NCBI GenBank assembly: GCA_049889535.1
Contig: JBMHDF010000010.1
Coordinates: 1-64,000 of the forward strand
Reading direction: 5' to 3'
DNA: 64,000 bases
Source: JAYQKL01 sp049889535
GTDB lineage: Bacteria > Pseudomonadota > Alphaproteobacteria > RS24
The position numbers were made by a program, and so were the translations under genes. Below, one piece after another: positions 17,440 through 26,695 of this stretch (position 1 is the stretch's first letter; every line of letters starts with the position of its first letter). Below the pieces are notes generated by a model. It was not told the origin of the DNA. It was given only the letters and a program-made list of their open reading frames with translations, and made no database searches.

Positions 17440-18792
17440 TTATAAATTAGCAAGAAATACCCAGATTATGCCTATAGGTGCCACAAAGCGCGCCAGCCAA
17501 AGCCAGATTGTGTGCAGCGTGTCGTTAAAATATTTTCGGGTCACTTCAGCTGGAACAGACCAGGCCGCGAAAGTTACAATCAATAACCCACCCAATGGCA
17601 GCAAAATATTAGATGCAATATAATCTTTGACATCAAATAATGTTTTATCGGCAAAAGTGCCATTTGATGCAATGCGAATATCGGCCCAAATATTAAAAGA
17701 AAATACCGTTGCCAAGCCAATCACAAATGCCGCAAGCAGAACAATGAAGGTCGATGCTTGACGTGAAAAACGGGTTGTTTCGCTGAGCCAACGCACGGGT
17801 ACTTCTGTTAGTGCTAATGCTGAGGTCAGCGCCGCAAATAAAACCAGTAAAAAGAAAACCACTGCGATAATGCCCCCGCCTGGCATTTGCGCAAAAGCGA
17901 TGGGCAAGGTGGTGAATATCAATCCTGGCCCGCCCGCTGGGTCAAGGCTTTGGGCAAAGACAATGGCAAAAATACCCAGCCCCGCCAGCAAAGCTACAAC
18001 TGTATCAGCAATGCCGATTAGAATAGACGCTTGACCAATTTTAATATCATCAGCGACATAGGCGCCATAAGTAATGAGCATCGCAGCCCCGACCCCGACA
18101 GAAAAGAATCCGTGCCCGACGGCTGATAATATCACAGAAGGGTTTATTTTAGAAAAATCAGGGCTGAATAAGAAAGTCATAGCCGCACCCATATCGGCTG
18201 TAATGGTGCCATAAATCACGATGGCGAGAAGCATGAAAAGCAGCAGAGGCATCAGGATTAAATTGGCGCGCTCCAGCCCCGCATTGAGATTGCGCGCAAT
18301 AACCAATCCAACAAGAAAGATAAAAGCTATCTGCCAGGTAATCAGTTCATTTTGATTGCCGAGTAAATTTTCAAAAATTGCGCTGCTTGTTTCGGCGTCC
18401 ACATGCGCTAAAGCGCCAGTAAAGGCGCGCACCACATAAGCCATCACCCAGCCTGCAATCACATTATAAAAGGTCAATAAAAGAAACGCCCCTAAAATAC
18501 CAACAAGTCCGATAGGGGCATAAAGATTTGCATTGTGATGTTGTGGCGCCAGTGATTTCACCGAGCTATTGGCATTGGCGCGACCGGCGCGGCCCGTAAC
18601 CAGTTCTGCCGCTGCCACAGGTATGGCTATGAGTGCAATCGTCACAAGGTATATCAGCACAAAAGCGCCGCCACCATTTTCGCCTGCCATATAGGGAAAC
18701 TTCCATATATTGCCAAGTCCAACTGAGGCACCGATACAGGCGAGCATGAAGCCTAGCCGCGATGACCATGAGGGGTATTTTTGTTCTGACAT
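17440..18792 (-). CDS. sodium-dependent transporter, NSS (SNF/LeuT) family
   Basis: About 450 residues from MSEQKYPSW, preferred because GGAG lies seven bases upstream; a Met 12 codons further up has none. The NSS signature GASVGLGNIWKFPYMAGENGGGAF (TM1, sodium and substrate site) is clear, followed by about eleven further hydrophobic helices. The protein should import an amino acid or similar amine with Na+. The bacterial subgroup with this short C-terminus is mostly orphan, so the substrate is not assigned. Confidence 0.93.
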   Translation of the reverse strand: MSEQKYPSWSSRLGFMLACIGASVGLGNIWKFPYMAGENGGGAFVLIYLVTIALIAIPVAAAELVTGRAGRANANSSVKSLAPQHHNANLYAPIGLVGILGAFLLLTFYNVIAGWVMAYVVRAFTGALAHVDAETSSAIFENLLGNQNELITWQIAFIFLVGLVIARNLNAGLERANLILMPLLLFMLLAIVIYGTITADMGAAMTFLFSPDFSKINPSVILSAVGHGFFSVGVGAAMLITYGAYVADDIKIGQASILIGIADTVVALLAGLGIFAIVFAQSLDPAGGPGLIFTTLPIAFAQMPGGGIIAVVFFLLVLFAALTSALALTEVPVRWLSETTRFSRQASTFIVLLAAFVIGLATVFSFNIWADIRIASNGTFADKTLFDVKDYIASNILLPLGGLLIVTFAAWSVPAEVTRKYFNDTLHTIWLWLARFVAPIGIIWVFLANL

Positions 18793-18830
18793 TGTTTCTC
18801 CATTTTCGGCATTAAACGGTGACCACACGA

Positions 18831-18854
18831 CATGAATGACTGGTCAAATTCATG
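18831..18854. promoter_or_regulatory. 24-bp imperfect palindrome between divergent genes
   Basis: Outer arms CATGAA and TTCATG and inner arms TGAC and GTCA surround a TG centre, with two unpaired bases on one side. It lies between the NSS transporter start (minus) and the lipase-like gene start (plus, 18942). A likely operator; no regulator gene is adjacent. Confidence 0.45.
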
Positions 18855-18941
18855 ATATTCGGTTATGTGATGAAAGAAAACAAAAACCCGTTTTGCGCTT
18901 CAGTATTAATCTGGAAAACGAAAAAAGTCTTGGAAATTGTC

Positions 18942-20006
18942 ATGAAAATATTGAGACCTCTATCTTTTGCAATATATTTTATGGTTATCGGATTAGTTGA
19001 TTATGTCAGTGCAGAAGAAAGTTTAATGGCTGTGATGGAGCAATTGCCAAAGCCAGAATGGAGTAAGGGCGCGTCTGACTTAATGCCACAAGGCAGTTTG
19101 TTTTTGGCCCAACAAAATGACGGCATCAAAACACGTGTGGCTGTTTTTGAGCCCAGCCAGAAGCTACAAGCCACACTTGTTCTCATGACAGGGTATTCAG
19201 AATTTATTGAGAAATATCATGATATTATCCCTGTTTTTCAGGCGCAGGGATTTCGTGTGGTGATACCAGAATGGCGCGGGCATGGTTTGTCTGATGGGCG
19301 GCTTAAGCTCAATCCGGCGCAGCTTCATGTGACAGATTTTGATTTATTTGTGTCCGACTTAATAGCAATAATGGGTTTTATTCGCACTCAATATGACACA
19401 CATCCAATTTTTGGATTGGCACATAGTATGGGTGGGCAAATTGCCTTGCGGGCGGTTCATGAAAAGCCTGATTTATTTGTTGCATTGGCGTTATCGGCGC
19501 CGATGATTGATATTCCAAATTCAACTTTTGAAAAACAACTTCTCAAAATTTTGGGCTCTGCTTATGTGTTTCTTGGGCAGGGCGAGGCTGGGATGCCGTT
19601 TCAAGAAAATGAGCGGGAGAATGGCGCGCGTGGCAAAAATTTTGTTACAACAAATGAGGCGCGGTTTCAGGTGAATGAGGACCTCATCGCGGCCAATCCG
19701 GCGATTAATGTTGGTGGGCGCAGCATTGAATTTGTTCTCCGCGCCGTGCAGGTGATGGCGGAAACGCAAAAGCCTGATTATTTGGCCAGAATTAAAACAC
19801 CAATTTTTGCGGGTGTTGCACCGCGTGATACGCTGGTTTTATCAGATGCCACAATCGCCATGACCCAGCTTTTGCCGCAGGCAAGCTATAAGATTTACCC
19901 TGAGTCCATGCATGAAATTTTAATGGAACAATCCACTATCAGAGATGCTTTTATCGCTGATGTGATGGCGCATTTTGCTGCCGCACAAAATCAGTTAACA
20001 GACTAA
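18942..20006 (+). CDS. exported alpha/beta hydrolase, monoacylglycerol-lipase/lysophospholipase-like (S33)
   Basis: 354 residues from MKILRPLSF, where GGA lies eight bases upstream and a signal peptide follows (FAIYFMVIGLVDYVSAEES). An upstream Met at 18852 would hide the signal. The nucleophile Ser is in GLAHSMGGQIAL; the IPEWRGHGLSDGR block is typical of PldB or monoacylglycerol-lipase proteins. The acid (GVAPRDTLV) and His (ESMHEILME) follow. Periplasmic hydrolysis of lyso-lipids or glycerides is plausible. Confidence 0.85.
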   Translation: MKILRPLSFAIYFMVIGLVDYVSAEESLMAVMEQLPKPEWSKGASDLMPQGSLFLAQQNDGIKTRVAVFEPSQKLQATLVLMTGYSEFIEKYHDIIPVFQAQGFRVVIPEWRGHGLSDGRLKLNPAQLHVTDFDLFVSDLIAIMGFIRTQYDTHPIFGLAHSMGGQIALRAVHEKPDLFVALALSAPMIDIPNSTFEKQLLKILGSAYVFLGQGEAGMPFQENERENGARGKNFVTTNEARFQVNEDLIAANPAINVGGRSIEFVLRAVQVMAETQKPDYLARIKTPIFAGVAPRDTLVLSDATIAMTQLLPQASYKIYPESMHEILMEQSTIRDAFIADVMAHFAAAQNQLTD

Positions 20007-20009
20007 ATT

Positions 20010-20822
20010 TTATAGTGCGGCAGAGCTGAACAATTCAATCAAAGCTTCGTGCAGGGCTTTATCGCCACTGGCAATAATTTGACCGCCCTGCGCGGCGCGA
20101 CCACCCTGCCAATTTGTGACATAGCCTCCTGCGCCCTCAATAATCGGAATAAGCGCTTGAATATCATGGGCTTTGAGACCTTGTTCAATCACAGCGTCAA
20201 TCTGCCCGCAGGCCAGCATGGCATAATTATAGCAATCCCCGCCATAGCGCATGAGCTGGGCGCGCGCGAGCAGGCTGTTCATTTCAGCTTCGCCAGTTGT
20301 GTTGATAAAAAACCGCGGGTCTGTGGTCGCGCAAATCGCGCTTTCTATTTGGGGGCAGGCGCGGGTTTGTACTGGCTCGTAAGTCGCGCCTTTTTTGAAC
20401 ATGGTGGGTGCGCCTTTTTGGCCAATTAAGCGCTCGCCTGTATAGGGCTGGTCAAAAATGCCTAAAACAGGCGTGCCACCTTGATTAAGCGCAATCAGTG
20501 TACCCCAAACTGGCATGCCCGTAATATAAGCGCGTGTGCCATCAATCGGGTCAATCACCCATTGCATGTCATTGCCAATTTTTTCGTCAAATTCCTCGCC
20601 CAAAATACTATGCATGGGGTAATCCTGTTCGATTATTTGGCGAATGGCTTGCTCAGCTTCTCTGTCGGCCTGCGTTACAGGGTCAAAGTCCTGCGCGTCT
20701 TTATTGGCCACATCAAGTGCCGCGCGAAAATGGGTTAAGGTTTTTTCCGCCGCCGCGTCGGCCAGCCGCTCTCCAAAAGTGGCGAGGTTTTTCAGATCAT
20801 CAGCATTGATTAAATTATCCAT
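20010..20822 (-). CDS. hisN: histidinol-phosphatase, inositol-monophosphatase fold
   Basis: 270 residues. Members of this HisN group dephosphorylate histidinol phosphate in alphaproteobacteria and actinobacteria. Metal-site motifs: DPVTQADREAEQAI, GEEF, WVIDPIDGTRAYITG (about residues 90-105) and the late GLKAHDIQALIPIIEGAGG, which differs from true inositol phosphatases. It converges with the lipase gene, 3 bp apart. A general inositol or 3'-phosphoadenosine phosphatase is less likely. Confidence 0.85.
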   Translation of the reverse strand: MDNLINADDLKNLATFGERLADAAAEKTLTHFRAALDVANKDAQDFDPVTQADREAEQAIRQIIEQDYPMHSILGEEFDEKIGNDMQWVIDPIDGTRAYITGMPVWGTLIALNQGGTPVLGIFDQPYTGERLIGQKGAPTMFKKGATYEPVQTRACPQIESAICATTDPRFFINTTGEAEMNSLLARAQLMRYGGDCYNYAMLACGQIDAVIEQGLKAHDIQALIPIIEGAGGYVTNWQGGRAAQGGQIIASGDKALHEALIELFSSAAL

Positions 20823-20858
20823 GCTTTTTTTTACAATAATTCGCAGTCATAAGGCAGT

Positions 20859-21539
20859 TTATTTTATGAATTTCACGAAATCATCGATTGGGGCGCGTTC
20901 TGATTTGAGCGTGTTAACAGGGGCTTCATAATCTGGATAGCCTAAAGCTAACCCCATCCATAAAATCTGGCTTTCAGGCAAATCTATCGCTTTGGCGACA
21001 TGTTCATGATGCATCACCCAAGCTTCTTGCATGCATGTGCCAAGCCCAGCTTCAACGGCCAGCAGGCATAAACTTTGCGCAAACATGCCAACATGGCCCC
21101 ATTGATTGCGGTCAAAGCATCTGTCGAGACTGATGAACATGCCGACAGGCGCCTCAAAAAAAGTAAAATTTTTCATCATGGCTTCTGTGCGCGCTTGTTT
21201 ATCTTTGCGGTCAACACCCATGAGGTCATACATTTGCGCCCCAATTTGGCGGCGGCGCGTATTATAGGGTTCTGGCACGGGTTCAGGATACACATTATAT
21301 TCAGGCATAGAGCTGATTGGTTGTGTCTTTGTTATTTCCTGCATTTTTTGCTTAAAAGCCGCTAATTTGTCCCCCATAAGAACATGTACCCTCCAGGGCT
21401 GTAAATTGCCGCCTGATGGCGCTCCGCGCGCTTTGTCCAATAGGGTGGATACGACAGCCTCACTGACGGGCTCATCCAGAAAGGCGCGGGCAGAAAAACG
21501 TTGGTCAATGGCTTCTGAGACAGATAATTTTTCACTCAT
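20859..21539 (-). CDS. nitroreductase family FMN protein
   Basis: 226 residues. NAD(P)H-dependent FMN reductase fold. The N-terminal RFSARAFLDEPV and the ARGAPSGGNLQPWRVHVL block bind FMN; the C-terminal LPESQILWMGLALGYPDYEAPVN is typical. The physiological substrate (quinone, nitro compound, enone) is not evident. Same strand as hisN and the downstream N-formylglutamate amidohydrolase-like gene. Confidence 0.9.
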   Translation of the reverse strand: MSEKLSVSEAIDQRFSARAFLDEPVSEAVVSTLLDKARGAPSGGNLQPWRVHVLMGDKLAAFKQKMQEITKTQPISSMPEYNVYPEPVPEPYNTRRRQIGAQMYDLMGVDRKDKQARTEAMMKNFTFFEAPVGMFISLDRCFDRNQWGHVGMFAQSLCLLAVEAGLGTCMQEAWVMHHEHVAKAIDLPESQILWMGLALGYPDYEAPVNTLKSERAPIDDFVKFIK

Positions 21540-21557
21540 GATTTTAGCTCTTTTGAT

Positions 21558-22499
21558 TTAATCCGCATTTCTTGCGGCGAGTTTGATTTCAGACTTTTGG
21601 GTCGGAATGGCTTTTTGCAAATGAGATAAAAGCCCCATTAATGTATCTTGCAATCGCGCAAACCCCTCATGACAGAGATAAGTTTTTTCATCCATATAGA
21701 GCGCGCGCGATATTTCAATTTGCAATGCATGCACATTATTTTGCAAATTAGGTATACGGCTCTGCAGCCCATAGCTTTGTGTTATGTAACCACCTGCATA
21801 AGGGGTGTTGCGCCCGACGCGATAGCCATTTTCGGTTAGATAGGCCTCGACCTCTTGCGTCAGCTCGCTCGTGCAAGAACGTCCATGCCGATCACCTAAA
21901 ATTATCTCAGGCATATGATCGCGTTGCGCGCGCAGATGCGCCAGTGCGCTGGAGGGCATGGAGTGGATATCCAATAAATAAGCCTGCCCATATTTGGTCA
22001 CTGCCTGCACCAATAAGTCTTTAAGTTTGGCATGGAAAGGCACATGAATTTCTTTAATGCGCTGGTCTGCCTCAGCAAAAGAAAGACGCTCTGGATAAAT
22101 CGGCATGCGGTCAGCGACAATGCGCGCGACTGTGCCAAGACCGGCTTTGACGCGCACTGAATTGGTGATGACATGGTCAGGCAAAGTGTCCGCAAACATG
22201 TCAGGGTCGAGCTCATAGGCTTCACGGTTAAGATCCAGATAAGCGCGCGGATAAATGGCGGCTAAAACCGCCGCCCCATATTGTGGTGCTTGTTCAAGCA
22301 ACCGGTCAATATGGGCATCTTCTGAGCGGCGTAAATCATGCGCGCTGAGCAATGAATTTTTGATAAATTCTTCCGGATATAAATGTCCGCTATGGGGAGA
22401 GGTCAGAATCCAGGCAGGGGTTTCGGGGCCGCTCTCCTGATGTGTTTGGATAAGCAAGCGATAGGGTTTTTTATGCGCTGTCGGTCTTGTTTCTGCCAA
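21558..22499 (-). CDS. N-formylglutamate amidohydrolase family protein
   Basis: 313 residues. Zn-dependent hydrolase fold related to HutG2. The metal and substrate regions include TSPHSGHLYPEEF (about 28-40), RSEDAHIDRLL, YPRAYLDLNREAYELDP and LLDIHSMPS. No hut genes are nearby, so it may hydrolyse other N-acyl amino acids. It precedes the nitroreductase gene by 19 bp and is likely cotranscribed with it. Confidence 0.85.
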   Translation of the reverse strand: MAETRPTAHKKPYRLLIQTHQESGPETPAWILTSPHSGHLYPEEFIKNSLLSAHDLRRSEDAHIDRLLEQAPQYGAAVLAAIYPRAYLDLNREAYELDPDMFADTLPDHVITNSVRVKAGLGTVARIVADRMPIYPERLSFAEADQRIKEIHVPFHAKLKDLLVQAVTKYGQAYLLDIHSMPSSALAHLRAQRDHMPEIILGDRHGRSCTSELTQEVEAYLTENGYRVGRNTPYAGGYITQSYGLQSRIPNLQNNVHALQIEISRALYMDEKTYLCHEGFARLQDTLMGLLSHLQKAIPTQKSEIKLAARNAD

Positions 22500-22589
22500 A
22501 ATCCCACTTTGAACTTATATTATGCCAAGAAATGCAATGGTTTTCTTGTTCTTAGTCTATCGCGCATGAAGCCATAAAAGAAGAGGTTT

Positions 22590-23765
22590 TTAGGAACTTT
22601 GGCTGTTTTTTGCGCTGATGCGTAAAATAAAATAGCCCAAACTACCAGATAAAAGAGAGCCAAGAATAACACCCAGCCGGACTTTGGTTTGCATGATAGG
22701 CTCTTCAAAGGCAAGTGTGCCGATAAATAGACTCATGGTGAAACCCACGCCCGTTATCAGCGCCATGCCATAAAATTGGCGCCAATTCACCCCTTGAGGT
22801 AATTGGCATATTTTCAACCCAATGCTGATTAGGGTGAAGCCCATCACCCCTATTTGTTTGCCAAAAAATAAACCTGCCGCAATGCCCAGCGTAATGGGAT
22901 GAACTAATATGTCCAGATTAATCCCTTTCAAAGACACACCTGCATTGGCAAATGCAAAAACCGGAAGGATGAAATAAGCCACCCATGGGTGCAGCTCATG
23001 CTCTAACTGCCGAAGCGGTGGTTTTTGGCCAGGCGCTTGAATTTTTAAGGGAATAAAAAAGGCTAAGACAACCCCAGCTAAGGTGGCATGAACACCAGAT
23101 TTGAGAACACAGGCCCAAAGAAATACGCCCGTGACTATATAGGGTGCAAGTTTCGTAACCCCCTTTTTATTGAGACCGAAAAGAATGCTCACCGCAATCA
23201 AGCCCGCCGCTAAAGACATCAGCGATAGGTTTTCAGTGTAGAAAAAAGCGATAATTAAAATCGCCATCAAATCATCAATAATAGCAATCGCAACAAGTGT
23301 AATTTTGAGCGCCTCGGGCACGCGATTGCCCAAAAGCGAAATAATACCCAAAGCAAAGGCAATGTCAGTTGCCGCCGGAATGGCCCAACCATGAATAGAA
23401 ACAGCATCGCCCCAATTCATTAAAGCATAGATTGCGGCAGGCACCATCAGGCCACCAATCGCGGCAATGGCGGGTAATCCAATTTGCTCTTTAGTTGATA
23501 ATTGCCCTTCCAGCACTTCGCGCTTAATTTCAAGCCCAACCAATAGAAAGAAAATCGCCATAAGGCCGTCATTAATCCACAATAGCAGAGGTTTATTGAT
23601 AATGAACTCACCAATTTGAATGGCAACAGGCGTGGTTAAAATCAGGTCATAGACAAAGGCAAGGGGCGAGTTTTCCATCAAAAGAGCCAGCATGGCCGCA
23701 ATGGCGAGCAGGATACCGCCCACTGATTCCAGTCTAAAAAATTCGCGCATCATATTCATCGGCAT
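22590..23765 (-). CDS. nhaA: Na+/H+ antiporter NhaA
   Basis: 391 residues, the usual length. It extrudes Na+ in exchange for protons in the inner membrane. The ion-binding Asp residues are present: Asp134 (PAATDIAFALG) and Asp164-Asp165 (AIIDDLMAIL). About 12 membrane helices. A monocistronic-looking gene, in keeping with a saline habitat. Confidence 0.95.
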   Translation of the reverse strand: MPMNMMREFFRLESVGGILLAIAAMLALLMENSPLAFVYDLILTTPVAIQIGEFIINKPLLLWINDGLMAIFFLLVGLEIKREVLEGQLSTKEQIGLPAIAAIGGLMVPAAIYALMNWGDAVSIHGWAIPAATDIAFALGIISLLGNRVPEALKITLVAIAIIDDLMAILIIAFFYTENLSLMSLAAGLIAVSILFGLNKKGVTKLAPYIVTGVFLWACVLKSGVHATLAGVVLAFFIPLKIQAPGQKPPLRQLEHELHPWVAYFILPVFAFANAGVSLKGINLDILVHPITLGIAAGLFFGKQIGVMGFTLISIGLKICQLPQGVNWRQFYGMALITGVGFTMSLFIGTLAFEEPIMQTKVRLGVILGSLLSGSLGYFILRISAKNSQSS

Positions 23766-23899
23766 GGACAGGCATCTTTCTATATAAGATTAAGTTCGTT
23801 ACTGGATATTTAGTCAGTTTTTGCTGTTTTTCTAGTGATAACAAACGCGTTTTCTTGAAAATCGACTAAAATTTATCGGCTAAGCCAACTATGAAACAT

Positions 23900-25384
23900 T
23901 CAGTGTGGAAACTCAATAAAGGCATTCATATCTGGTTTTTTCATGGCATCTACAAAGGCTTGATAGCTCCATGGCCAAGTCATCGGGATGCCGGTTTTAT
24001 CGAGATACCAGCTTGTGCAGCCGCTATTGAAAATTGTTTTTTGTGCCGCCTTAATGCGTTTTTCCTCATATGCCTCAAAAGCTTCTTGTGTGGGTTCAAG
24101 GCTGGCAGCAGCACCTGTTTGCAGTTGTTTTAAAAGCTGTTCAATATAGCCCCATTGCATTTCGGCAATATCGATTAATGAGAAATTACCAACCGGTCCA
24201 GTGGGTCCATTCAGCATGAAAAAATTCGGGAATGATGGCACGCTAATCGCATAATAGGCGCTGGCGCGTTCGGCCCAGGCCGTATCAAGCGATTTTTGTT
24301 CCCGCCCAATGACCTGTGTCGGGCGAATAAATTGGTCTGCTTGAAAACCTGTCGCCAAAACCAAAATATCGAGCTCATGCAAATGCCCATTGGCCATGCG
24401 CACGCCATTGGCTTCAATTTTATCAATCGCACTGGTTTCTATAAGTACATTTGGGCGTTGGACGGTGTCATAATATTGCCAGCTATAGACCAGCCTTTTG
24501 CACGCGGCGCGATAATTGGGCCGCAATTTCTCGCGCAAAACAGGGTCTGTGACGCTGGTTTCTAAATAATTGAGGCAATAGGCTTCAATCTCTTTCATCT
24601 CGGGGCTGTCTGGCTCGATAATGCCTTTGTTAAAACGATAAACATTATGCCAATAAGTCTCATCATAGCGAATGGCGTTGATTTTCTCGACATCATCACG
24701 AAAAGCCTGTTTTTCTTCCTCGCTATAGGGGAATTGCTGGACGGGCATAATCCATTGCGGGCTGCGTTGGAAATGAACCAACTGGGCTGCGCGTGAACTG
24801 AGCGCGGTGGCAATTTGTATGCCGCTTGACCCACTGCCAATCAGGCCAATGCGTTGATTGTCCAGCGCGACATTCTCGTCCCATTGCGCGCTATGGAAAC
24901 AAGCGCCTTGAAAATCACCCAGCCCTTTAATGTCAGGCATTTTCGGATGATGCAACACACCGCTGGCGCAAATAATGACATCCACACAATCCTGCCGGCC
25001 ATCAGATAGGCTGATGTGCCATTGATGCGCGGCCTCATCAAACTGACAATGCTTCACCTCTGTATTGAACTGGATGAATGGCTCTATGTCATAGTCTTGC
25101 GCTACTGTTTCAAAATAGCGTTTAATTTCTGCACCAGTGGCATGATAAGCATTCCATTCGGCATAAGGCGCGAAACTATAAGTATAGGCATGCGCGGGGA
25201 CATCGCAGGTCAGACCCGGATAACGGTTTTCACGCCAGGTGCCACCCATCGCATCAGCTTTTTCATAAACCACAAAATCGGTTTGGCCTTTTTCTTTCAA
25301 TTTAATAGCGGCTAAAAGCCCTGCCATGCCAGCCCCAATAATCGCATATCGTAAGTCGCGTGATTGATGATTTTTATCGGTCAT
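23900..25384 (-). CDS. flavin-containing monooxygenase, Baeyer-Villiger type
   Basis: 494 residues. It inserts oxygen next to a ketone using NADPH and FAD, producing an ester or lactone. Two Rossmann motifs: GAGMAG (17-22) for FAD and GSGSSG (183-188) for NADPH. The type I BVMO fingerprint F-x-G-x3-H-x3-W-D is met exactly at 158-169 (FQGACFHSAQWD). No signal peptide. Substrate unknown; steroid or terpenoid ketones would fit the rest of the window. An AT-rich gap separates it from the tRNA. Confidence 0.9.
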   Translation of the reverse strand: MTDKNHQSRDLRYAIIGAGMAGLLAAIKLKEKGQTDFVVYEKADAMGGTWRENRYPGLTCDVPAHAYTYSFAPYAEWNAYHATGAEIKRYFETVAQDYDIEPFIQFNTEVKHCQFDEAAHQWHISLSDGRQDCVDVIICASGVLHHPKMPDIKGLGDFQGACFHSAQWDENVALDNQRIGLIGSGSSGIQIATALSSRAAQLVHFQRSPQWIMPVQQFPYSEEEKQAFRDDVEKINAIRYDETYWHNVYRFNKGIIEPDSPEMKEIEAYCLNYLETSVTDPVLREKLRPNYRAACKRLVYSWQYYDTVQRPNVLIETSAIDKIEANGVRMANGHLHELDILVLATGFQADQFIRPTQVIGREQKSLDTAWAERASAYYAISVPSFPNFFMLNGPTGPVGNFSLIDIAEMQWGYIEQLLKQLQTGAAASLEPTQEAFEAYEEKRIKAAQKTIFNSGCTSWYLDKTGIPMTWPWSYQAFVDAMKKPDMNAFIEFPH

Positions 25385-25530
25385 TTGAAACAGGAAAACT
25401 CCACAGATATAGGCTTTAGGTTAAATAAAATAAATTGAAAAGCAAAAGATAAATTCCACCACTTCAGACCTGCTGCTCAACATTTGACCTGATAAGGCAA
25501 TTTACAAACAGTTCTAAAGAGAGGAGGGTG

Positions 25531-25559
25531 TTGACAGCGTAGCGTTTTCTTTGCATAAC
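25531..25559 (+). promoter_or_regulatory. sigma-70 type promoter of tRNA-Val
   Basis: TTGACA at 25531-25536, a 17-bp spacer and CATAAC at 25554-25559, placing the transcription start about 22-25 bp before the mature tRNA at 25589. Confidence 0.7.
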
Positions 25560-25588
25560 CAGCAAGCATTCAAATGCAGCAGTGGTTG

Positions 25589-25663
25589 GGGCGATTAGCT
25601 CAGCGGGAGAGCACTACCTTGACATGGTAGGGGTCACTGGTTCAATCCCAGTATCGCCCACCA
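25589..25663 (+). tRNA. tRNA-Val, anticodon GAC
   Basis: 75 nt including an encoded CCA. The acceptor stem GGGCGAT pairs with ATCGCCC. The D-arm contains AGCTCAGCGGGAGAGC, the anticodon arm CTACC/TTGACAT/GGTAG gives GAC, and the T-arm contains GGTTCAATCC. It is the intact copy; the element that follows begins inside it and regenerates its 3' part. Confidence 0.97.
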
Positions 25664-25671
25664 CTTCGCTT
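25594..25671 (+). repeat. attL-type direct repeat (78 bp) within and after tRNA-Val
   Basis: Identical over 78 bp to 30037-30114. It starts at base 6 of the tRNA and runs 8 bp past the CCA. The copies diverge immediately on both sides. The exact crossover point cannot be placed inside the identity block. Confidence 0.92.
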
Positions 25672-25778
25672 TCAAAAGAAGTGCCGTAAGTCACTCAATT
25701 CATGACATAAAATATAATTACATTTTCAGGGGGGCTCGGCAAGGGAATATCCGAAGCACATGAATATCTAATGGAAAT

Positions 25779-25805
25779 TGTGACAAATTGTGACCAGAGT
25801 GTGAC
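25779..25805 (+). promoter_or_regulatory. candidate integrase arm-type sites, left end
   Basis: Three TGTGAC copies at 25779, 25789 and 25800, spaced 10 and 11 bp, so on one face of the helix. The last two form a 17-mer, TGTGACCAGAGTGTGAC, that differs at one base from the right-end copy at 29981-29997. Confidence 0.6.
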
Positions 25806-25823
25806 AGCAATCAACTTACTGAA

Positions 25824-26114
25824 TTAATTGCCCTCTTGCTTTATCATATGACTAACGGATTGCAAGGCTGCCACATAGTCTGAGTTCTCACTGACTATCT
25901 CCACTTTAGGCTTCCCCCAGCCTCTATCCAACAGTGCTTGCGCTGCTGTTCCCCTCACACGCTCATCTTTGGCATGACGCATGATGTCTGCAAGCGTCTC
26001 AATTGCCTCTGTTGTGTATGTTCTAGCTAGCTCAGCTACCTTATAGACATCTTTAGGACGACCTGTTGGGTTGCCAGAATGGCCCTTAACAAATTTACCT
26101 TGATTATCTCGCAT
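25824..26114 (-). CDS. DUF5681 domain protein
   Basis: 96 residues from MRDNQGKFVKGHSGN, chosen because AGGGG lies eight bases upstream; an upstream Met at 26156 lacks one. The N-terminus (QGKFVKGHSGNPTGRP) is the DUF5681 hallmark. The rest is helical (EAIETLADIMRHAKDERVRG, AAQALLDRGWGKP). In many phages and integrated elements such proteins lie close to terminase genes and may bind DNA; that role is inference here. First gene inside the left end of the element. Confidence 0.75.
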   Translation of the reverse strand: MRDNQGKFVKGHSGNPTGRPKDVYKVAELARTYTTEAIETLADIMRHAKDERVRGTAAQALLDRGWGKPKVEIVSENSDYVAALQSVSHMIKQEGN

Positions 26115-26121
26115 CACTAAT

Positions 26122-26177
26122 ACCCCTGAACGCAGGTTTACATTATAACATTTCAATTGTTATGATTTCAAAGGGTA
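26122..26177. repeat. 56-bp sequence with a diverged second copy outside attR
   Basis: The first 22 bases are identical to 30148-30169 and the remainder is about two-thirds identical, mostly transitions. It contains an inverted repeat ATAACA/TGTTAT (26145-26163), retained as ATAGCA/TGTTAT in the other copy, and outer ACCC/GGGT ends. This copy covers the leader of the DUF5681 gene, so it may be its promoter or leader RNA. Confidence 0.7.
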
Positions 26178-26245
26178 TAGGCCAAAGTGCTCAGCAAAAA
26201 TACTAAATTGTAAAAAAGTAAAAGCCTTTTTTTATATTATTTCAG

Positions 26246-26599
26246 TTACCTAAGTGGGTTCCATGATGTATCTTTAAGCTTATAATGGCTGTAAAGGTTT
26301 ACTGGTGCCCGAGTAGCAAAAATTACCATCCCCACAATGTTGACCAATGATAAATGTTCTGCAGGAAGAAAAAATGCTGCTATTACATAAATCACCCAGT
26401 ATACGACAAGAAGTGTTAACCCTTTTTTCCACATACCGTGCCATAAATAATAAAAAATAGAAAATAAGGCTGCCCATATTGAAAATGAAACTTTGAATCT
26501 CTCAGATGATGATAAAGTTTTGATATTTGGAAGTTTAATTCCACCTGCTTTTTCTACTGCATCTATGATTGGTTGCACTCTGATTTCTTTATTACTCAT
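26246..26599 (-). CDS. small membrane protein, DUF2628-like
   Basis: About 117 residues from MSNKEIRV, with GGGG nine bases upstream; a Met five codons earlier is possible. Hydrophobic segments at about 40-57 (FSIWAALFSIFYYLWHGM), 62-80 (LTLLVVYWVIYVIAAFFL) and 86-98. The LFSIFYYLWHGMWKKGL pattern resembles DUF2628, small inner-membrane proteins of unknown function. AT-rich codons. Probably element cargo. Confidence 0.6.
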   Translation of the reverse strand: MSNKEIRVQPIIDAVEKAGGIKLPNIKTLSSSERFKVSFSIWAALFSIFYYLWHGMWKKGLTLLVVYWVIYVIAAFFLPAEHLSLVNIVGMVIFATRAPVNLYSHYKLKDTSWNPLR

Positions 26600-26695
26600 T
26601 AAATCAATCCCCATAATTAATATTTTAGTGATAATTTTTTTTATTATTATATTATAAAGATATATTTACTTACATCATAGTTTTTTGGGTTATTT

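Noticed and set aside
20010..22499. Histidine degradation (hut) cluster
   Set aside because: An N-formylglutamate amidohydrolase-like gene is present, but no hutU, hutH or hutI; the hisN-type phosphatase is biosynthetic.
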